From the NCBI GenBank assembly GCA_008973525.1, contig WACJ01000082.1:1054001-1118000 (forward strand): a stretch of 64,000 bases of DNA. The letters run 5' to 3'. This document shows positions 47,101 through 58,827 of the stretch, one piece after another. This DNA is from Stenopsyche tienmushanensis. Taxonomy: Eukaryota > Arthropoda > Insecta > Trichoptera > Stenopsychidae. The position numbers and the translations under genes are program-made. How positions within the stretch are numbered: position 1 is the stretch's first letter; each line of letters opens with the position of its first letter. The notes under the pieces are model-generated. The model was not told the origin of the DNA, made no database searches, and was given only the letters and a program-made list of their open reading frames with translations.

Positions 47101-48060
47101 TATTTGGATCTATCATTGACATTATCATGGGACTGGAATCAAAAGCTGGTGCAAATGGCAGAAAATCATTGCTTTAAAAATATCCAAAGCTTGAAGATCT
47201 GACTCCATTTCTTGGCCGAGAGATGAACGCTTTGGAGTCAGTTTGGCGACTGACTCCAAAGCACCTGCATTCTGGTAGTAAAAAATCATTGAAATATTAA
47301 CATACATTGCTGCAGAGATATTAAATAATGAATACAGGTTTATTTTGAAGATGATGAATACATTAAATATAATCATTGGCACTTACTGTAAAGTATTTGC
47401 TGAAAATACCGATGAAGCGCGTATAGCGAGGTAGAACCGTAAGAGTCTTTCTGAGATAAAAGCAGCTCGTATAGCCCGAAAACGACAGTTAATCAAAGAT
47501 AATCAACTTTTTGAGAAAGCTGAAGATCTATTATATGCACCTGGAATCATTGATTGATCGATAAGTCACTAAAATTGATATTTTTATCGCATTGAAACTT
47601 TAAACGAGATTATGACGAAACTGCATTTTCAAAATGTTCGCCAGTTGTAGCTTAAAAAGTTGTTGATCAATCTGACTGAAATTTTGGGATATTTCTCACT
47701 ATAATATTATCTAGTCATTTAAGCTAAAGTTTTAATGTTTTCGCGTAAATAAATGATTTTTTGGGGTAAAAACTATAAAAAAAATGATAAAAAATATGAA
47801 AGTTTAACTAAAAAGTTTACTAAATTTTTATTAAAAATCAAAAAAATTTCCCATTTTCGATTTAAGTTCAACAGGAAACCTTCAATAAGTGGCGAGTCGT
47901 TTGATATCACGAGAAAAGGCGCCCAATGGAATATATTATAACTCCGCCATTTTGTTGAATGTTTTTGATGAAATTAAATTAATTAGCACTTTAAGGTTGT
48001 AGTAAAATAATATCAAAAATTTAAAATGATACGATTATTTTATCATCATTTTCGAGCCCC
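47101..48060 (+). pseudogene. diverged Mutator-like (MULE) transposase relic, copy 4
   Basis: A different MULE lineage from copies 1-3. Coding scraps in three frames: HGTGIKSWCKWQK near 47127-47165 (family block with the WC pair), VWRLTPKHLHSGSKK near 47240-47285, then an ILTYIAAEILNNEYRFILKM reading near 47300-47350, continuing with only one stop through FAENTDEARIAR and RKRQLIKDNQL to LLYAPGIID before a stop at about 47557. The LTPKHLHSG and APGIID wording is very close to intact arthropod MULE proteins. The box AAACTTTAAACGAGATTATG follows at 47588. The region between KWQK and VWRL is deleted and replaced by a perfect inverted repeat (47229-47262). Confidence 0.75.
47229..47262. repeat. 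perfect 14-bp inverted repeat, 6-nt loop
   Basis: GCTTTGGAGTCAGT, loop TTGGCG, ACTGACTCCAAAGC. The right arm encodes part of the MULE LTPKH block, so the left arm is an inverted copy of coding sequence sitting at the deletion point in MULE relic 4. Confidence 0.95.
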
Positions 48061-48917
48061 CCCTTAAGTCTCATATGGACAAAATTGCGCCTTAAGATGA
48101 ATATATTTAAAAAGCTTGGGAATCCACGGATTCAAGTTCGCGGCTCATAAATACGCCTAAAATATGTGAGCATGTTGCATAAAAATGTCCTCGTCGCGGA
48201 GCCGGATCGACGTCTGTAGCAAATTTAAAATTCGAGGGTAGATTTAAATCAGGGGCGCCCTCCGCTGTTATTTATCATTGGCAATATAAGAAGGAGCGAC
48301 AAGGTGGATGGGAGAATCAAAATTTAAATGTCTGCATTCATTCTCGACATGTAACTCCGCTGGTAATCTTGCATGTGTACGTCGGAGCGAAACATTAATT
48401 CAAGAAGCTCTCCGCGTAATAACTCTGCATATAAGGCATTGTGGAGCAGGCAATAGCGCGACGCCATTCTTAATGAAACCCATAAAATACAGAGAGTTTG
48501 TTAAGTAGACATTCCCCGAGAGCACGAGCAGTTTGTGACACTGAAGAAAAAATGCTCAGCATTTCCTAGGCAGTTACGGGACCAGTAAAAAATGCGTAGG
48601 AACTTTGGCGATTCATTCTTTTTCATTAGCTCCCTCCGAGGGCGGTGCTGATTTTGTTGCAGTATCAAAGTGGCGCAATTGTTTTTTCTTTCCGCTAACA
48701 TTTTTATTGCGACAATAAAACAGTTGCCTTACGTGGCTCGAGATGTATTAAATCTTATGCAATTTCGTCTACATACAAACATTGCATACCCATGAAAGGA
48801 TGGATTTATCGACGTACAAATCTGATTAAACATGTGGTTAATCATTTAGATCTATATGTAGGTTTAAGCTAGAGCAAATTGATCTGAACATCACGAAAAT
48901 TGAAACATTTCCCTTTC
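48061..48917. other. non-coding stretch
   Basis: No recognised gene, RNA gene or shared repeat. Confidence 0.35.
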
Positions 48918-49107
48918 TTCGATTCTCGAATGCCGCCATACATCTGAACGATTGATTTAGCCCAATTTTATCAGATGATTATGGACGAATGTTCGTGGAA
49001 TTTCTAACTTGCTTGCTATTTCGCAAACAGTATATCGTGGGTTTTCTTCAACCATGGCTATGATTAGATCTGTGTTAATTTGCGAAAGAGACTTTTGGAC
49101 TACCTAA
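48918..49107 (-). pseudogene. mariner transposase DNA-binding-domain fragment, copy M5
   Basis: On the minus strand: a GSPKVSF scrap (the family's SGRPKV), then IIAMVEENPRYTVCEIASKL, IPRTFVHNHLIKLG, a stop, and NRSDVWRHSRIEE (the family's WVPHEL region, altered). This order matches the second helix-turn-helix of mariner transposases. It differs clearly from M1-M3, so it is another mariner lineage. Catalytic blocks and terminal repeats were not found. Confidence 0.65.
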
Positions 49108-50330
49108 TATGACTGGGAGCAAACTGGAAAAATAGACATAGCTGGAACAAATAGGTAAAAGTCAGGTATTAAGTAATATCAACTAGTCCATAGGTCCATA
49201 TCATCTTATATTTCCATGGAAACGCCCCAATAATATTTAAAATTGAATAAGAAGCAGTATAGATTAGCTGTCCATTGTGGATGATATCATGCTTTTGCAA
49301 CTGGTGATTTTTCAATTGGTCTTTGTACCGACGTTAACAAACAAACAGACGATTTATTGCCATAGTTGGAATTGCTTTATGGATGTCAGTGTAAAACAAA
49401 ATAATGTCACAATGCCACGAGCGTACACGCGCTCGGTCGCAGGAGAAAAAATTCGATACATAGCGTAAAGCATTTATCCCATTTCATTTGGAAGATCTCA
49501 TTCATGGACCGGCATAAAGGAAGCGGAAAAGATAATATAAAATGTTGTGTTTTTATAGCGGAAATTTCATTCATAAAGCCGGGCGAGATTTGAAGGCATC
49601 CAGGCCGAGGCCGTTCCAGCATCCCATCTCGACACATTGTGCTTTATAATTTTAGACTAAGTGAAATGAGGGTGAAGAGTATATTTTTGGACGTGTTCAA
49701 ATATTAATTCCGAGCAGGTGTTTCAGTCGTGATAAGGCGAATAAATCTCGCCGAATGCAACGGTTGTTGGGGCGAGTTGGCATGATGGCGACGCCTCCGG
49801 CACGTTCGGCACTTACGGGGCTAAATGACGGAGATTACATCTGCATCCACAGCTTCCGCCCCGGGGCCTCCGCCTGAGATCTCTGATTAAAATAAACAAC
49901 TTGCAGATTATAACCGGTGGAAAAACGCAACGGACGACGTCGTTTCCGGGACAGATTGGAAATGAAAATCCGCCGTGAAAACACCTGTATCCTGCCGGGA
50001 AAATCTTAATTAGATTGCGATTTAATTTCACCTATCTAACGCGCAAGACTTACAGAGACACTCGTATACATATAGCATTAATTTTGGATTCAAATTGGAA
50101 TCAATTAATATTCTATTGCAACGTCGGAGCAAATTTGTTGCAGGAGATTAAGAGGTGGCGTTTATTGCAACGGATGTAACCCCATATAATAGAGAGGTGA
50201 ATCAAATTAACCTAAGAGGATTTCTTGTATGTTTGCAATTGATTAAATATATAAAACTGCATTTAATAATTGGGTCATAATTTGTCCCTTTTTCGGAAAG
50301 AAATTCAATAAAACCCACTATAAAAATCAT
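49108..50330. other. non-coding stretch
   Basis: No recognised gene or shared repeat up to repeat S. A GC-richer part lies around 49.7-50.0 kb. Confidence 0.35.
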
Positions 50331-50415
50331 ATCATCCGTACAAATCCACTTATCTATTAGGACTGCGCAGCGTGTATGAAGCTTGTATTTAAATAAATAA
50401 ACACTATTGATAGCA
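50331..50415 (-). repeat. repeat S, copy 2
   Basis: Inverted match to 9539-9627. On the minus strand the order TATCAATAGTGTTTATTTAT, CTTCATACACGCTGCG, GATAAGTGGATT and GTACGGATGAT is kept. Confidence 0.5.
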
Positions 50416-50534
50416 TACAATATTCATTCATTTCTTCATATAAACATAAATAATACACTTAAAATCAATTAATTTGGATTATTATTACTTTATATAAATA
50501 CAAAAAATCTCTATAAAAAAAACTTTTGTTAAGA

Positions 50535-51922
50535 TGTCATCTCAATTTATCACGTAAAAAAATCTTTTTTTTATTTCATTTTTCGAAAGGACATATCCCT
50601 AAGTAAGTCGTCCATAATTTTGGTGAAGAAACTCGGATTATTTCAATGTTTTACAGCTAATTCGCGAAATGCGCTCGAAGCAATCACTCTATCCAGATTG
50701 CACCCCAACGGTTCTGAGACCTGTACCTGCTTTTGTTTGCAGGCCAAAGGTTCCTATTGAGGAACTTTATTATCTTTGTTCTAGTAAAGAGCAAATTAAT
50801 TCAAAAAAATGTTAATACAGATTTTAAAAAGGCGAAAAATCAAGTGCAAAGTAAAGGCAAAAAAAGAAGGAACTCTGTATGAAGTGCTTCGAAAACCGAA
50901 CCACTTACTATTAAATTATTCAAAAAAATATTAAATTATTATAGATTAACTGTTCGCCTACATGTTGATTCAATAAAAATATTAGGAAATGCTATTTGGG
51001 CCACATACTATCACAAAATTTTGACTATTGAAGACCTTCAGTATTCACACTGGTCGGAAGGCGCAAATTCTTGGTGTGAATTGCAAAACCATGCAACTAC
51101 AAGATCGTTATATTTATACAAGCAACTTCCCTTTCTTACAGAAGATGTTCAGCAAATCTTAAGAGCCATTTATGAAGAATTAACATCTGATAATACATTG
51201 GAAAGAAGCTTTGGTTCGTTCATGTTGCCAAGGCTCCGAATCTTCTAAATTAGCTAGAACAGTTCACAGATACACCAAATCAGTCAAAAAAGAAGAGGCT
51301 GAGGTAGCTAAAGATTTTTTATGATGCTTGAATCGCCGATTAGTAGTATATTTATCTTTTAAACAATTTTGTGGTACTTAAAACTTTAAACTCGTTTTTC
51401 TCGAAACGACATTTTTGCATGTGGTGTGGAAAGAATTTTGAAAAACCAAGTCGCCGATTGGACTGAAATTTAACGAGCTTATTTGAAATATATATGGATA
51501 TGGTATTTCGTAAAACCAGGTCAAAATGTTTATTTTATCTTACGTTTTACATTAAAAAATACCCCCAAAAGAAGTGTTTTTTCCAAACGTTTTTTCAAAT
51601 CAGTGCCATTTTGTTTCTTTTAAACAAAAACTATTCATTAACGATACTGCAATAGCGACATGCTTACAGATTAAGAATCTTTTTGATATTTTGTTTCAAG
51701 TAAGCCTGAATTAAAAAATTGTTCCACACCATGGACTTGCATCTTTTTTGACATGTCATTTTGGTGTTTTAAAAACGATATAATATATATTTTTTTAAAT
51801 TACGAATTTATTTTTTTAGAATTATATAAGAGTGTCATAATAAATCTCAAAAAGATTCATTTCATTATATGGTGTATTTACTGAGGAAAAAAATGTTGAA
51901 AATTGCCTAATTTTTGGGCCGT
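50535..51922 (+). pseudogene. Mutator-like (MULE) transposase relic, copy 3
   Basis: Very similar to copy 2 through the upstream region (CAGCTAATTCGCGAAATGCG, AAGTGCTTCGAAAACCGAAC) and the coding scraps LTIEDLQYSHW, NSWCELQ and LTEDVQQILRAIYEELTSD. It then keeps DNTLERSFGSF, the start of the block that copy 2 has lost, before a deletion joins it to the C-terminal region (51240 onward). The shared AAACTTTAAACTCG box lies at about 51379, and the 3' tail ends in TTTTTGGGCCGT at 51922, as in copy 1. No left terminal repeat was found. Not functional. Confidence 0.7.
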
Positions 51923-53645
51923 TAAATATATAAATTTCTTGGTGCATTGAAAACTCTCTACATGATCTGAATTTGAGCACAAATCTTCATATTTATGGTC
52001 AATGATCCAATCCACTATAGTGACACCTAGTCAAGGTATATAACCGGGTATTTTTAGTATTTCAATTCAAAGTTTTTAAGGTCGCAGTTTCTATATTGGA
52101 TTTGAAAAGGATTTCATGTTTTAAAAAAGGAAATAAAAGTCATGTCAAAAGCTTTGGATTTCTGGAAGCTTCCTCTACATATATATAATATTATATCCGC
52201 TACTTTTGGTGCTGAGAAGGAGTTGTGTAGTGGGACTCGAACAATGGCACAATTTGAAGCGGCAACAAGCAGAGAATCTATCAAAAGACCCTACATGGTC
52301 TAGAGGAGAAATACTCGCCTTACACAAAATGAATTCTCCCTGCGAAGAAGAATAATACACACTCGAAAGTTTGCATAACTCAATCAATTGTTTAAAGTTT
52401 CCTCGGCACTTTACAATAATGCGAACTTTGACGCGAGATTAATAATTTAGCTGGAATAACACTCGAGCTGCGCCCCCGGAGATGGTGTGCCCTGACATAA
52501 GTGGCAATTTATAAGTTTAGCACAATACAATGACAAACTCATTTACAATTCTGTTTTGTTTCATGAAATTACTATACTCATTGATGTACTTCCTCGCCTC
52601 GGAAACTTGACTCCCGATCGTGGGCCTGATAAATTTTGTTTGATGAGTCGAAGGTCGACACAAAGTCGAAATTTCACCCCCCATTTGGGCCTCCTGTTGA
52701 AATTTTAATAATCAAATCCGCACACACTCAAAAAAGTTTTTGTACGCCTCATGTCTATTTTTAAGCCATCGTTTACGACAATCAATCTTCCATTAAGTTC
52801 GAAATACATTTAAACCTCCACGGGACGACAATTAATCATAAGCCTGCGACTTGGGGGATGAATTGTACACATTCAATTCAGCAACAACTGAAAATCAAAT
52901 CGTTAATCATTTATAAACAAAATATTTATGTAAATAAAAACAGATTTACATGGCAAAAATGCAATTGTCGCCGATTCGTTCCAGCGACGATCGTCGATCT
53001 CGTACACGCGCAGAAATATGGATGCAATTCGAGAAGAGTTTAAAAATATGACTGAACAAAGTGAAATTGCCCGAGAGCCGCTTTTGAAACGGTCTTTGTA
53101 TTTAAAGACAATTTCCTCAATCGATTTTCAAAGAGGGTTTTCTTGCTTCCCTCGGAGAAAGCCGTACTTTGAAAGCTCGCCCCCATTTTTAGCGCTCACA
53201 AAAAGAAATGCTTTTTTTCGGCGCTTTCATCCCTATAGGAATAAGGCTGAAGGTATACGCACCAAACGTGCTTAAGATTCGAACACTCCAAAACTAATGC
53301 AACATTTTTTCTCCTACTTGAGCCCGGCGTCTTATAGCGCCAATAATAATCAAAGGCTATTGTTTGAAGGGATTTGCGTCTTGAAAAATGTAAAAAATGT
53401 ACATTTTAATATTTTTTCATAAAGAACAATGTGAACGGCTCGAAATATATGAAATTCTGAAGGAGTTTATTTTTCAGCATTTGTGAATGCTCGATTATGT
53501 GCTGAAGAGCATTTTGCTGCCTTCTAAAATTTGACTAATAGCGTTCTGGCATTAAAAGGAATATTACAAGCATATTATTATTCTTAAGTTGCCAAATCCG
53601 TGATTGGATCCTACTATCCTATGTATATCCAAAGGAATATTTATA
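51923..53645. other. non-coding stretch
   Basis: No recognised gene or shared repeat. Short open frames at 52175-52387 and 52858-53275 are unrecognised. Confidence 0.35.
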
Positions 53646-53694
53646 TGGAACTGTGCGCCTCACAGTTCCAATGGCGTGGCGTTTGACTGTTGTA

Positions 53695-54383
53695 TAGGTC
53701 TTGTACGAAAACCGGCATTCTTCAAAACAGGTTTTCGAACGAAACTGGTTTCCACTGGTTTTCGGTTTTAAGAAATATTAAATTAAAATAACGGATATGA
53801 TAAGATGATTCGCATTTTATTTAATACTAGCCGGTACCCGGCGCGTTCCTGCCAAAAATTTGAAAGAGTTATCTTGTTTAATTAGGAATGATGGAAATAA
53901 TGAAATTTATTTTATTTTGTTGGTTTTAAAAATAAGAACAAACATACAAACATTGATTTTTATATATAAGATTAAGTCAATTGAACTGTATTTATATTAT
54001 TTAAGAAAATGCAAACAATAAGTTGGCAAAGTTTTATCGCAATCGAATGAACAGTATGGCAGCGCATTAAATACGGACAAACAAACATTGATTTTTATAT
54101 TTTAGACTATGCGTATGTTACTTGCAAATTCCTAAGCAATAAATGAACGAAGTTTTATTGCAATCGAATGAACGGTATGGCAGCGCATTTCGAACGAACA
54201 AAACCCAATTAATTTTAATATGTTAGAAGATTTTAAAAAATACACAGAATTTTCTTCAACTATTTCTATACATTCGTCTTAAATATTTATTTCTGCCACG
54301 AAATTAGGATATATCCTTGTTAACCCAATTTTTGCCCAAAAACCGAGTTTTCAAAATGGTTTTTTGGAATCCGATAAGCCCTA
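53695..54383. mobile_element. hAT-like MITE inserted in repeat R, carrying a Helitron
   Basis: Inverted ends TAGGTCTTGTACGAAAACCG (left) and, read from the right, TAGGGCTTATCGGATTCC, continuing into CATTCTTCAAAAC and CATTTTGAAAAC; roughly two thirds of positions match over about 45 bp. The flanks CTGTTGTA (53687-53694) and TTGTTGTG (54384-54391) form an 8-bp target duplication with two changes. The uninterrupted R repeat at 9.2 kb has a single TTGTTGTG at this point, so both boundaries are confirmed by an empty site. No transposase. A related copy lies at 9671-10165. Confidence 0.8.
53827..54227 (-). mobile_element. non-autonomous Helitron, locus H6, with both ends
   Basis: On the minus strand it starts near TCTAACATATTAAAATTAAT (54227) and ends with the hairpin GCCGGGTACCGGC running into CTAG at 53827, followed by T. 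Two full internal units and a third unit head lie between. The GCCGGGTACCGGCTAG style is a known Helitron 3' end. Length is about 400 bp, non-coding, nested inside the hAT-like MITE. Confidence 0.75.
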
Positions 54384-54500
54384 TTGTTGTGCGCATGCTC
54401 ACATAGGAAGGTGCACACGAAGCTGCGAGGGAGAGAGAGCACTGTAGATTCTGCAGTGCCGACTCTTGCTGTTGTGCTTAAAAATTGTGTATCGTGCAGC

Positions 54501-56859
54501 ATTCCCCACTTATTTTAACTACGAGACACCCTTGAGCACAGACGTTCATAGTAAGAGTCCAAGATCTAATTCAATGTAACTAAATTAATACAATAATCAC
54601 AATGGTGTGTCGCCAACTTACGACCAATCATACGTCCAACACGTAATTGGATCGTGTTTGAATGACTTAATAAGGCCGTAAAAATATAAAAGAATACTTG
54701 AATATCGTTCCGAAGTGACCCACGGATATGAAGTACTTCATATTTTATTTACTACATGCAATCGAACCCCAATAAAACTTGTTTCTTCCATACATTCCCA
54801 TACGTACAGGACGCCGAGGTCTAGGCGGGCCCGTTTCGGGGGTGGCAAAAGAGGGAGGCACGCAGATGGCCGGGAGGTCATTAACAATTATGAATGGGGT
54901 TATCTATATCCATACGCCGATAATTCTCTCTTTTTTCCGGGCTGTTATAATACGGTTAGCCGAGCAGCATTGTATAAATAAATTATGAATTAAGCGGTCA
55001 AAAGAGACTATGTGTATCGGACAGCAAAAGCGGGCGGGCAATTTATAAAAGATTATCATAGAACACTGTGTATGCGTAGACATGCGATATTTATTCAAAT
55101 TGGATATTGTTATGGTATATTTATCGCACAGGGAGAAAAACAAAATATCTGGCAGGTTTCGGTAAATGATGTGATATTTCTCTGATTTATGGCTGAACAC
55201 GTTCGTCTTTGATCAAACATTTTTACGGTGCCCCATTCAATTTCACATCAAAGGAGTATGAAAAAAAGCACGCGAGCCTGATTTGCGTAGGCGAAGAACA
55301 TAATGTCTTATTTGCTCGAGGAGACGCTACTGTTGCGAGGAATCAAACTCTGGAAATATAATTGAACAACTATTCGTATGAAGACGATAACACCGCATTG
55401 TTAATTTGATTTTGCGACGTACAAATTCGAAACGTGGTGATTCGACGCTAATTCATCACAAACAAGGTAATATTGGCTTATAGCTGCATGCCAAAGGAAA
55501 TTGTGACAAGAAATTAGAATATTGGGCAATAAAAAAGGGTCAAACTTAGAACAATATTTGGATAGAAAAATATGTATACAAATTTTAGGTTGCCAATTTG
55601 GGTCAGAACTTTTTATTTTTCCGCAAGTTTTGATATGTTAGAAATGATCGATGAAAGTATAAGTCTTTAGCAAGTTGATGGCTATTGATTGGATGGATTC
55701 GTTAAATTAAAATATTAAAAAAATGTGATCAATACTCAATTATTGCAGATAAGAGATTGTGATTGTGTTACATGTTTGTCGGACGTTTGTCCGAAAGGAA
55801 TATGGAAAAGTCTGCATTTACACCACAATTTGACCACCTGTATGCAGAACAACTCTACAAATTAATGCGGCAAACCTGTTGATGGCCGCAGTGTTATTAC
55901 AAAAGCGATTTCATCTAAATTCGCATTATTCCATTAAACAGAATTTCGGTACAAATGCGACGATAATCCGCCGGCCAAGAATTCAACTGGAAACACAAAC
56001 GGCGCAGGATGGAAACAATTCAGACTATTCAATGCGAAATTCAAACGGCGATTAAATCACGAAAAATTGCTCCGTTTAACGCTGTTCCGCTAAAAGCTCA
56101 CTTGACTGAAATGCAATCTCGACGTCACGCGATCCACCCCCCCCGAGTTTGATTGTTCCTGTTTATGAAAAGTTAATTTATGGCCGTCGCACTTTCTTTG
56201 ACTCGAGTCTATTCCGACACATGTCTAACCCTATCCGCCCTCATCCCCTTCGGCCCGCAGAGGCACGTAGGCAGCTCTAGCATTCATTATTTTTTACCAT
56301 CATTGTTAGTATCCTGGAGCGTGACCGAAGAAGGTAGAAGACCAGCTGATGAAGATGATACGGCGCGTTTGTCACTATTCAAAAGTGTAAGCCGGGAGAG
56401 GGATGCGCGCCCTACCCATCGAGGGGTCCGCGTCCGCGAATAATGAGCGCTTGAATAATAAGAGGCGGATATAAAACTTTTTTGTCAAATATCTCATTAG
56501 GGCCGGAAGACTTTCAAAAGTGGTCGGGAAGACAGAGGGACGGAGGGAAAGAGAGAGGCGCAATGCAAAAAATATCCTTCTTTCAGCTCGCTCACTTGAA
56601 ATATGTACTCGACGACCGGGAAGAAGGAAGTGTGATGGAAGGTCAAAAAGAATTCTATTTCAAAATATCAAGTATTATCGTCGACATTGTTCTCATTCAT
56701 CTCTCTTAATTAATACCGAGATTTTTCATCAAAAAAATGAAACAACAAGCACTACTTCTCGGGATGCCGTTGATTTTTTAAATTCAGTTACAAAAGAATG
56801 ATGGACATCATGGACCAGAGCATAGTACCATTAAAACATATTGACAAGATGGACAGAAT
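54501..56859. other. unique non-coding block
   Basis: No recognised gene. Open frames of 60-98 codons near 54.7-55.2 kb and 56.2-56.8 kb overlap on both strands or in several frames and are unrecognised. Confidence 0.4.
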
Positions 56860-56985
56860 GAACGCTTGGATATAATTTATGAACGGTCTTGGCATGAAGA
56901 CGACCGAAGCATTCAAAATGATAAATGATCTATACGAAGAAGTGTTAACATTTAAAAAATGTCAGTTCATAAAATCAGGAAATTT
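56860..56985 (+). pseudogene. possible mariner helix-turn-helix fragment, copy M6
   Basis: MKTTEAFKMINDLYEEVLTF followed by KKCQF. The first helix-turn-helix of SETMAR-like mariner transposases has the order K-TA-ETF-MI--AYGDEALS-T-VF-W. Only this short piece is recognisable and the WFKRF part is lost, so the call is tentative. Confidence 0.4.
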
Positions 56986-57123
56986 TGGCCTGAATGTCAA
57001 AATCCAAAATTTTGACAACACTATTTGAATCAGATATATAATATGAACGTTGACGACATATATAATACAAATTATTAATTGAAGGTGTGATTTTAAAAAT
57101 TAGAAGTAAATACTAATATTTTT

Positions 57124-57550
57124 AGACTAAAACCTCTTTTTGTGCGACTTCGAAGTTATACGGTTTTTTAAAGCATTTTTTTTAAATTTCATAAAGAGTA
57201 CGTATCGACCTATTTTGGATAAAATAGGAAATAAATCATCAACACTAACCGAAATTTGGAAAAAATATATAATTTGAGACTGTGTAAATCATATTGCATC
57301 TGTTATTGCTGAATATACGACCACGCCCTTTATTCTAGTTTAGAAATTTGAAAAATGGATTTCATTTTTATTTGCAATTTTCCAATGTTTCGACTTTGAA
57401 AAATACATTATCCAAAGGAATTTCCAAAATTCCAACTACTTGTGGAGTTACAGCAATTTTAGTGTAAATTATAGATTTTTTTGTGCGATTTATTTTTATG
57501 CGATTTTCCACGGAACGCATCTGCCGCACAAAAATAGGTTAAATTATAGT
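57124..57550 (-). mobile_element. Tigger-like MITE, copy T4
   Basis: Ends: AAAACCTCTTTTTGTGCGAC on the left; on the right, read inward, CTATAATTTAACCTATTTTT then GTGCGGCAGATGCGTTCCG. Same internal boxes as T3 in reverse order. About 427 bp, non-coding. Confidence 0.55.
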
Positions 57551-57794
57551 TAAACGAATAGATATTGATTTGACAATTATTAACTGGAATTTTGGAAATC
57601 CCAAGTTGAAGAATATAGCAATAGGGAAAAAATGATGTTTAGAAGTCCCAGTTTGGGTACATAATGAATATATAGAGAGATATAAGCAAAATAAAATTAA
57701 ATGCTGGAATTTGGGACGGATGGGATGAACAAAGATTAAAAATTACAGTATTATCAGATTAATATAATCATACAAATTCTAGCCCAGTTGTTCG

Positions 57795-57835
57795 GGAAAA
57801 ATAACGGTTTTACCGGTTATCGGTTCAGTTCCAGT
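57795..57835 (-). repeat. AACCG-rich segment V, copy 2
   Basis: On the minus strand CTGGAACTGAACCGATAACC, nearly identical to 23786-23835. In both places it lies close to Tigger-like MITEs. Confidence 0.35.
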
Positions 57836-58346
57836 ACAAAATATTAGTTACCTTTTCAGATTCAATGTATATATTAATACAGTCATCCAAATATCAGATG
57901 GGTAGAAAATTACTCAAGGATTAAACCCACTATAACAATATTTGATCTACAGCAAAAGGATCAAACTCAAAGGCTAACATCGTTTTGATGGGCCGCAAAA
58001 ATATCAATTTTTCAATGGTACTTATTCGAGAAAATCATCGAAATTTTCTAATGAATTTCCGAGAAATTAAAAAATTCTTTGAATTGCAAACGGCTCAATT
58101 CTGAGAAAACCAGTGAAATATTCTAATTCCTAGATTTTACACCTGCTCATTTCCCAAAAAAATCTTTTGCCTGGTTGTTTTGAAAACCAATCAAGATATG
58201 AGACTAGGCATTATTTATACAGAAATAAGAATAATTTTTATTGCTTTGAAGATTCTTGTTTTTTTTTTTTAATCTTGATCTGTATTTATGTAACACCTTA
58301 TGCTCTGGAGTGGCGTCATTGTCCATTATATCAACGAATTTTTAAT
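57836..58346. other. AT-rich non-coding stretch
   Basis: No recognised repeat or gene between the V segment and MITE T5. Confidence 0.3.
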
Positions 58347-58827
58347 TAGTACACTCTTTTTTTGTATGATTTCGAAGTTATGCGGTGTTTTATGTCAAAT
58401 TTTATTTTTTAAATATTAATAAAAATTAAAACTATGACAAAATAAGGCCAAAAATGACTATTTTTCAAACAGTCATTTTGTGATTTTTTTTGATTTAAGG
58501 GCTATAGTGACATCTTTATTAATTATGAATTATATTATTGGAAAAATAAAATCTACACAGAACAATGATGACATCGACACCGGATATACTATTTCTTCCA
58601 AAGAAGAGAACGATTTTGAATCAGCGATGATAGTTTGTAATTAAGATTGTAAGTAATTTTCTAGTGGATAACTTTTTTTATGCGATTTTGGATATATTTT
58701 ATATAGCTGTTTCAAAGTTATGCGGATTTTAAAACCCATATACACTTTTTCTAAGTAAGTCATAGCTTTTTTTTGTGCGATTTTTTGCGGAATGCATCTA
58801 TCACACAAAAAAAGGCTTAAAAGTATT
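58347..58827 (-). mobile_element. Tigger-like MITE, copy T5, with possible transposase scrap
   Basis: Left end AGTACACTCTTTTTTTGTAT, then GATTTCGAAGTTATGCGG; right end, read inward, TACTTTTAAGCCTTTTTTTG then TGTGATAGATGCATTCCG. Its middle (about 58540-58625) differs from the other copies and reads NNDDIDTGYTISSKEENDF and ESAMIVCN before a stop. Acidic tails of this kind close many Tigger/pogo transposases. If so, this copy is a deletion derivative of an autonomous parent; the match is weak. Confidence 0.5.

Larger units (their letters stand above)
53646..54500 (+). repeat. repeat R, copy split by a transposon
   Basis: The left part (53646-53694) carries the hairpin GGAACTGT...ACAGTTCC with a different loop from the 9.2 kb copy. 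The right part (54384-54500) carries GTGCACACGA, GAGAGAGCACTGTA and CTGCAGTGCCGAC. The 689 bp between are a hAT-like MITE absent from the 9.2 kb copy. Confidence 0.7.

Noticed and set aside
53970..54210. CRISPR-like array of spaced repeats
   Set aside because: The repeats are long Helitron units with Helitron termini, in eukaryotic-type DNA.
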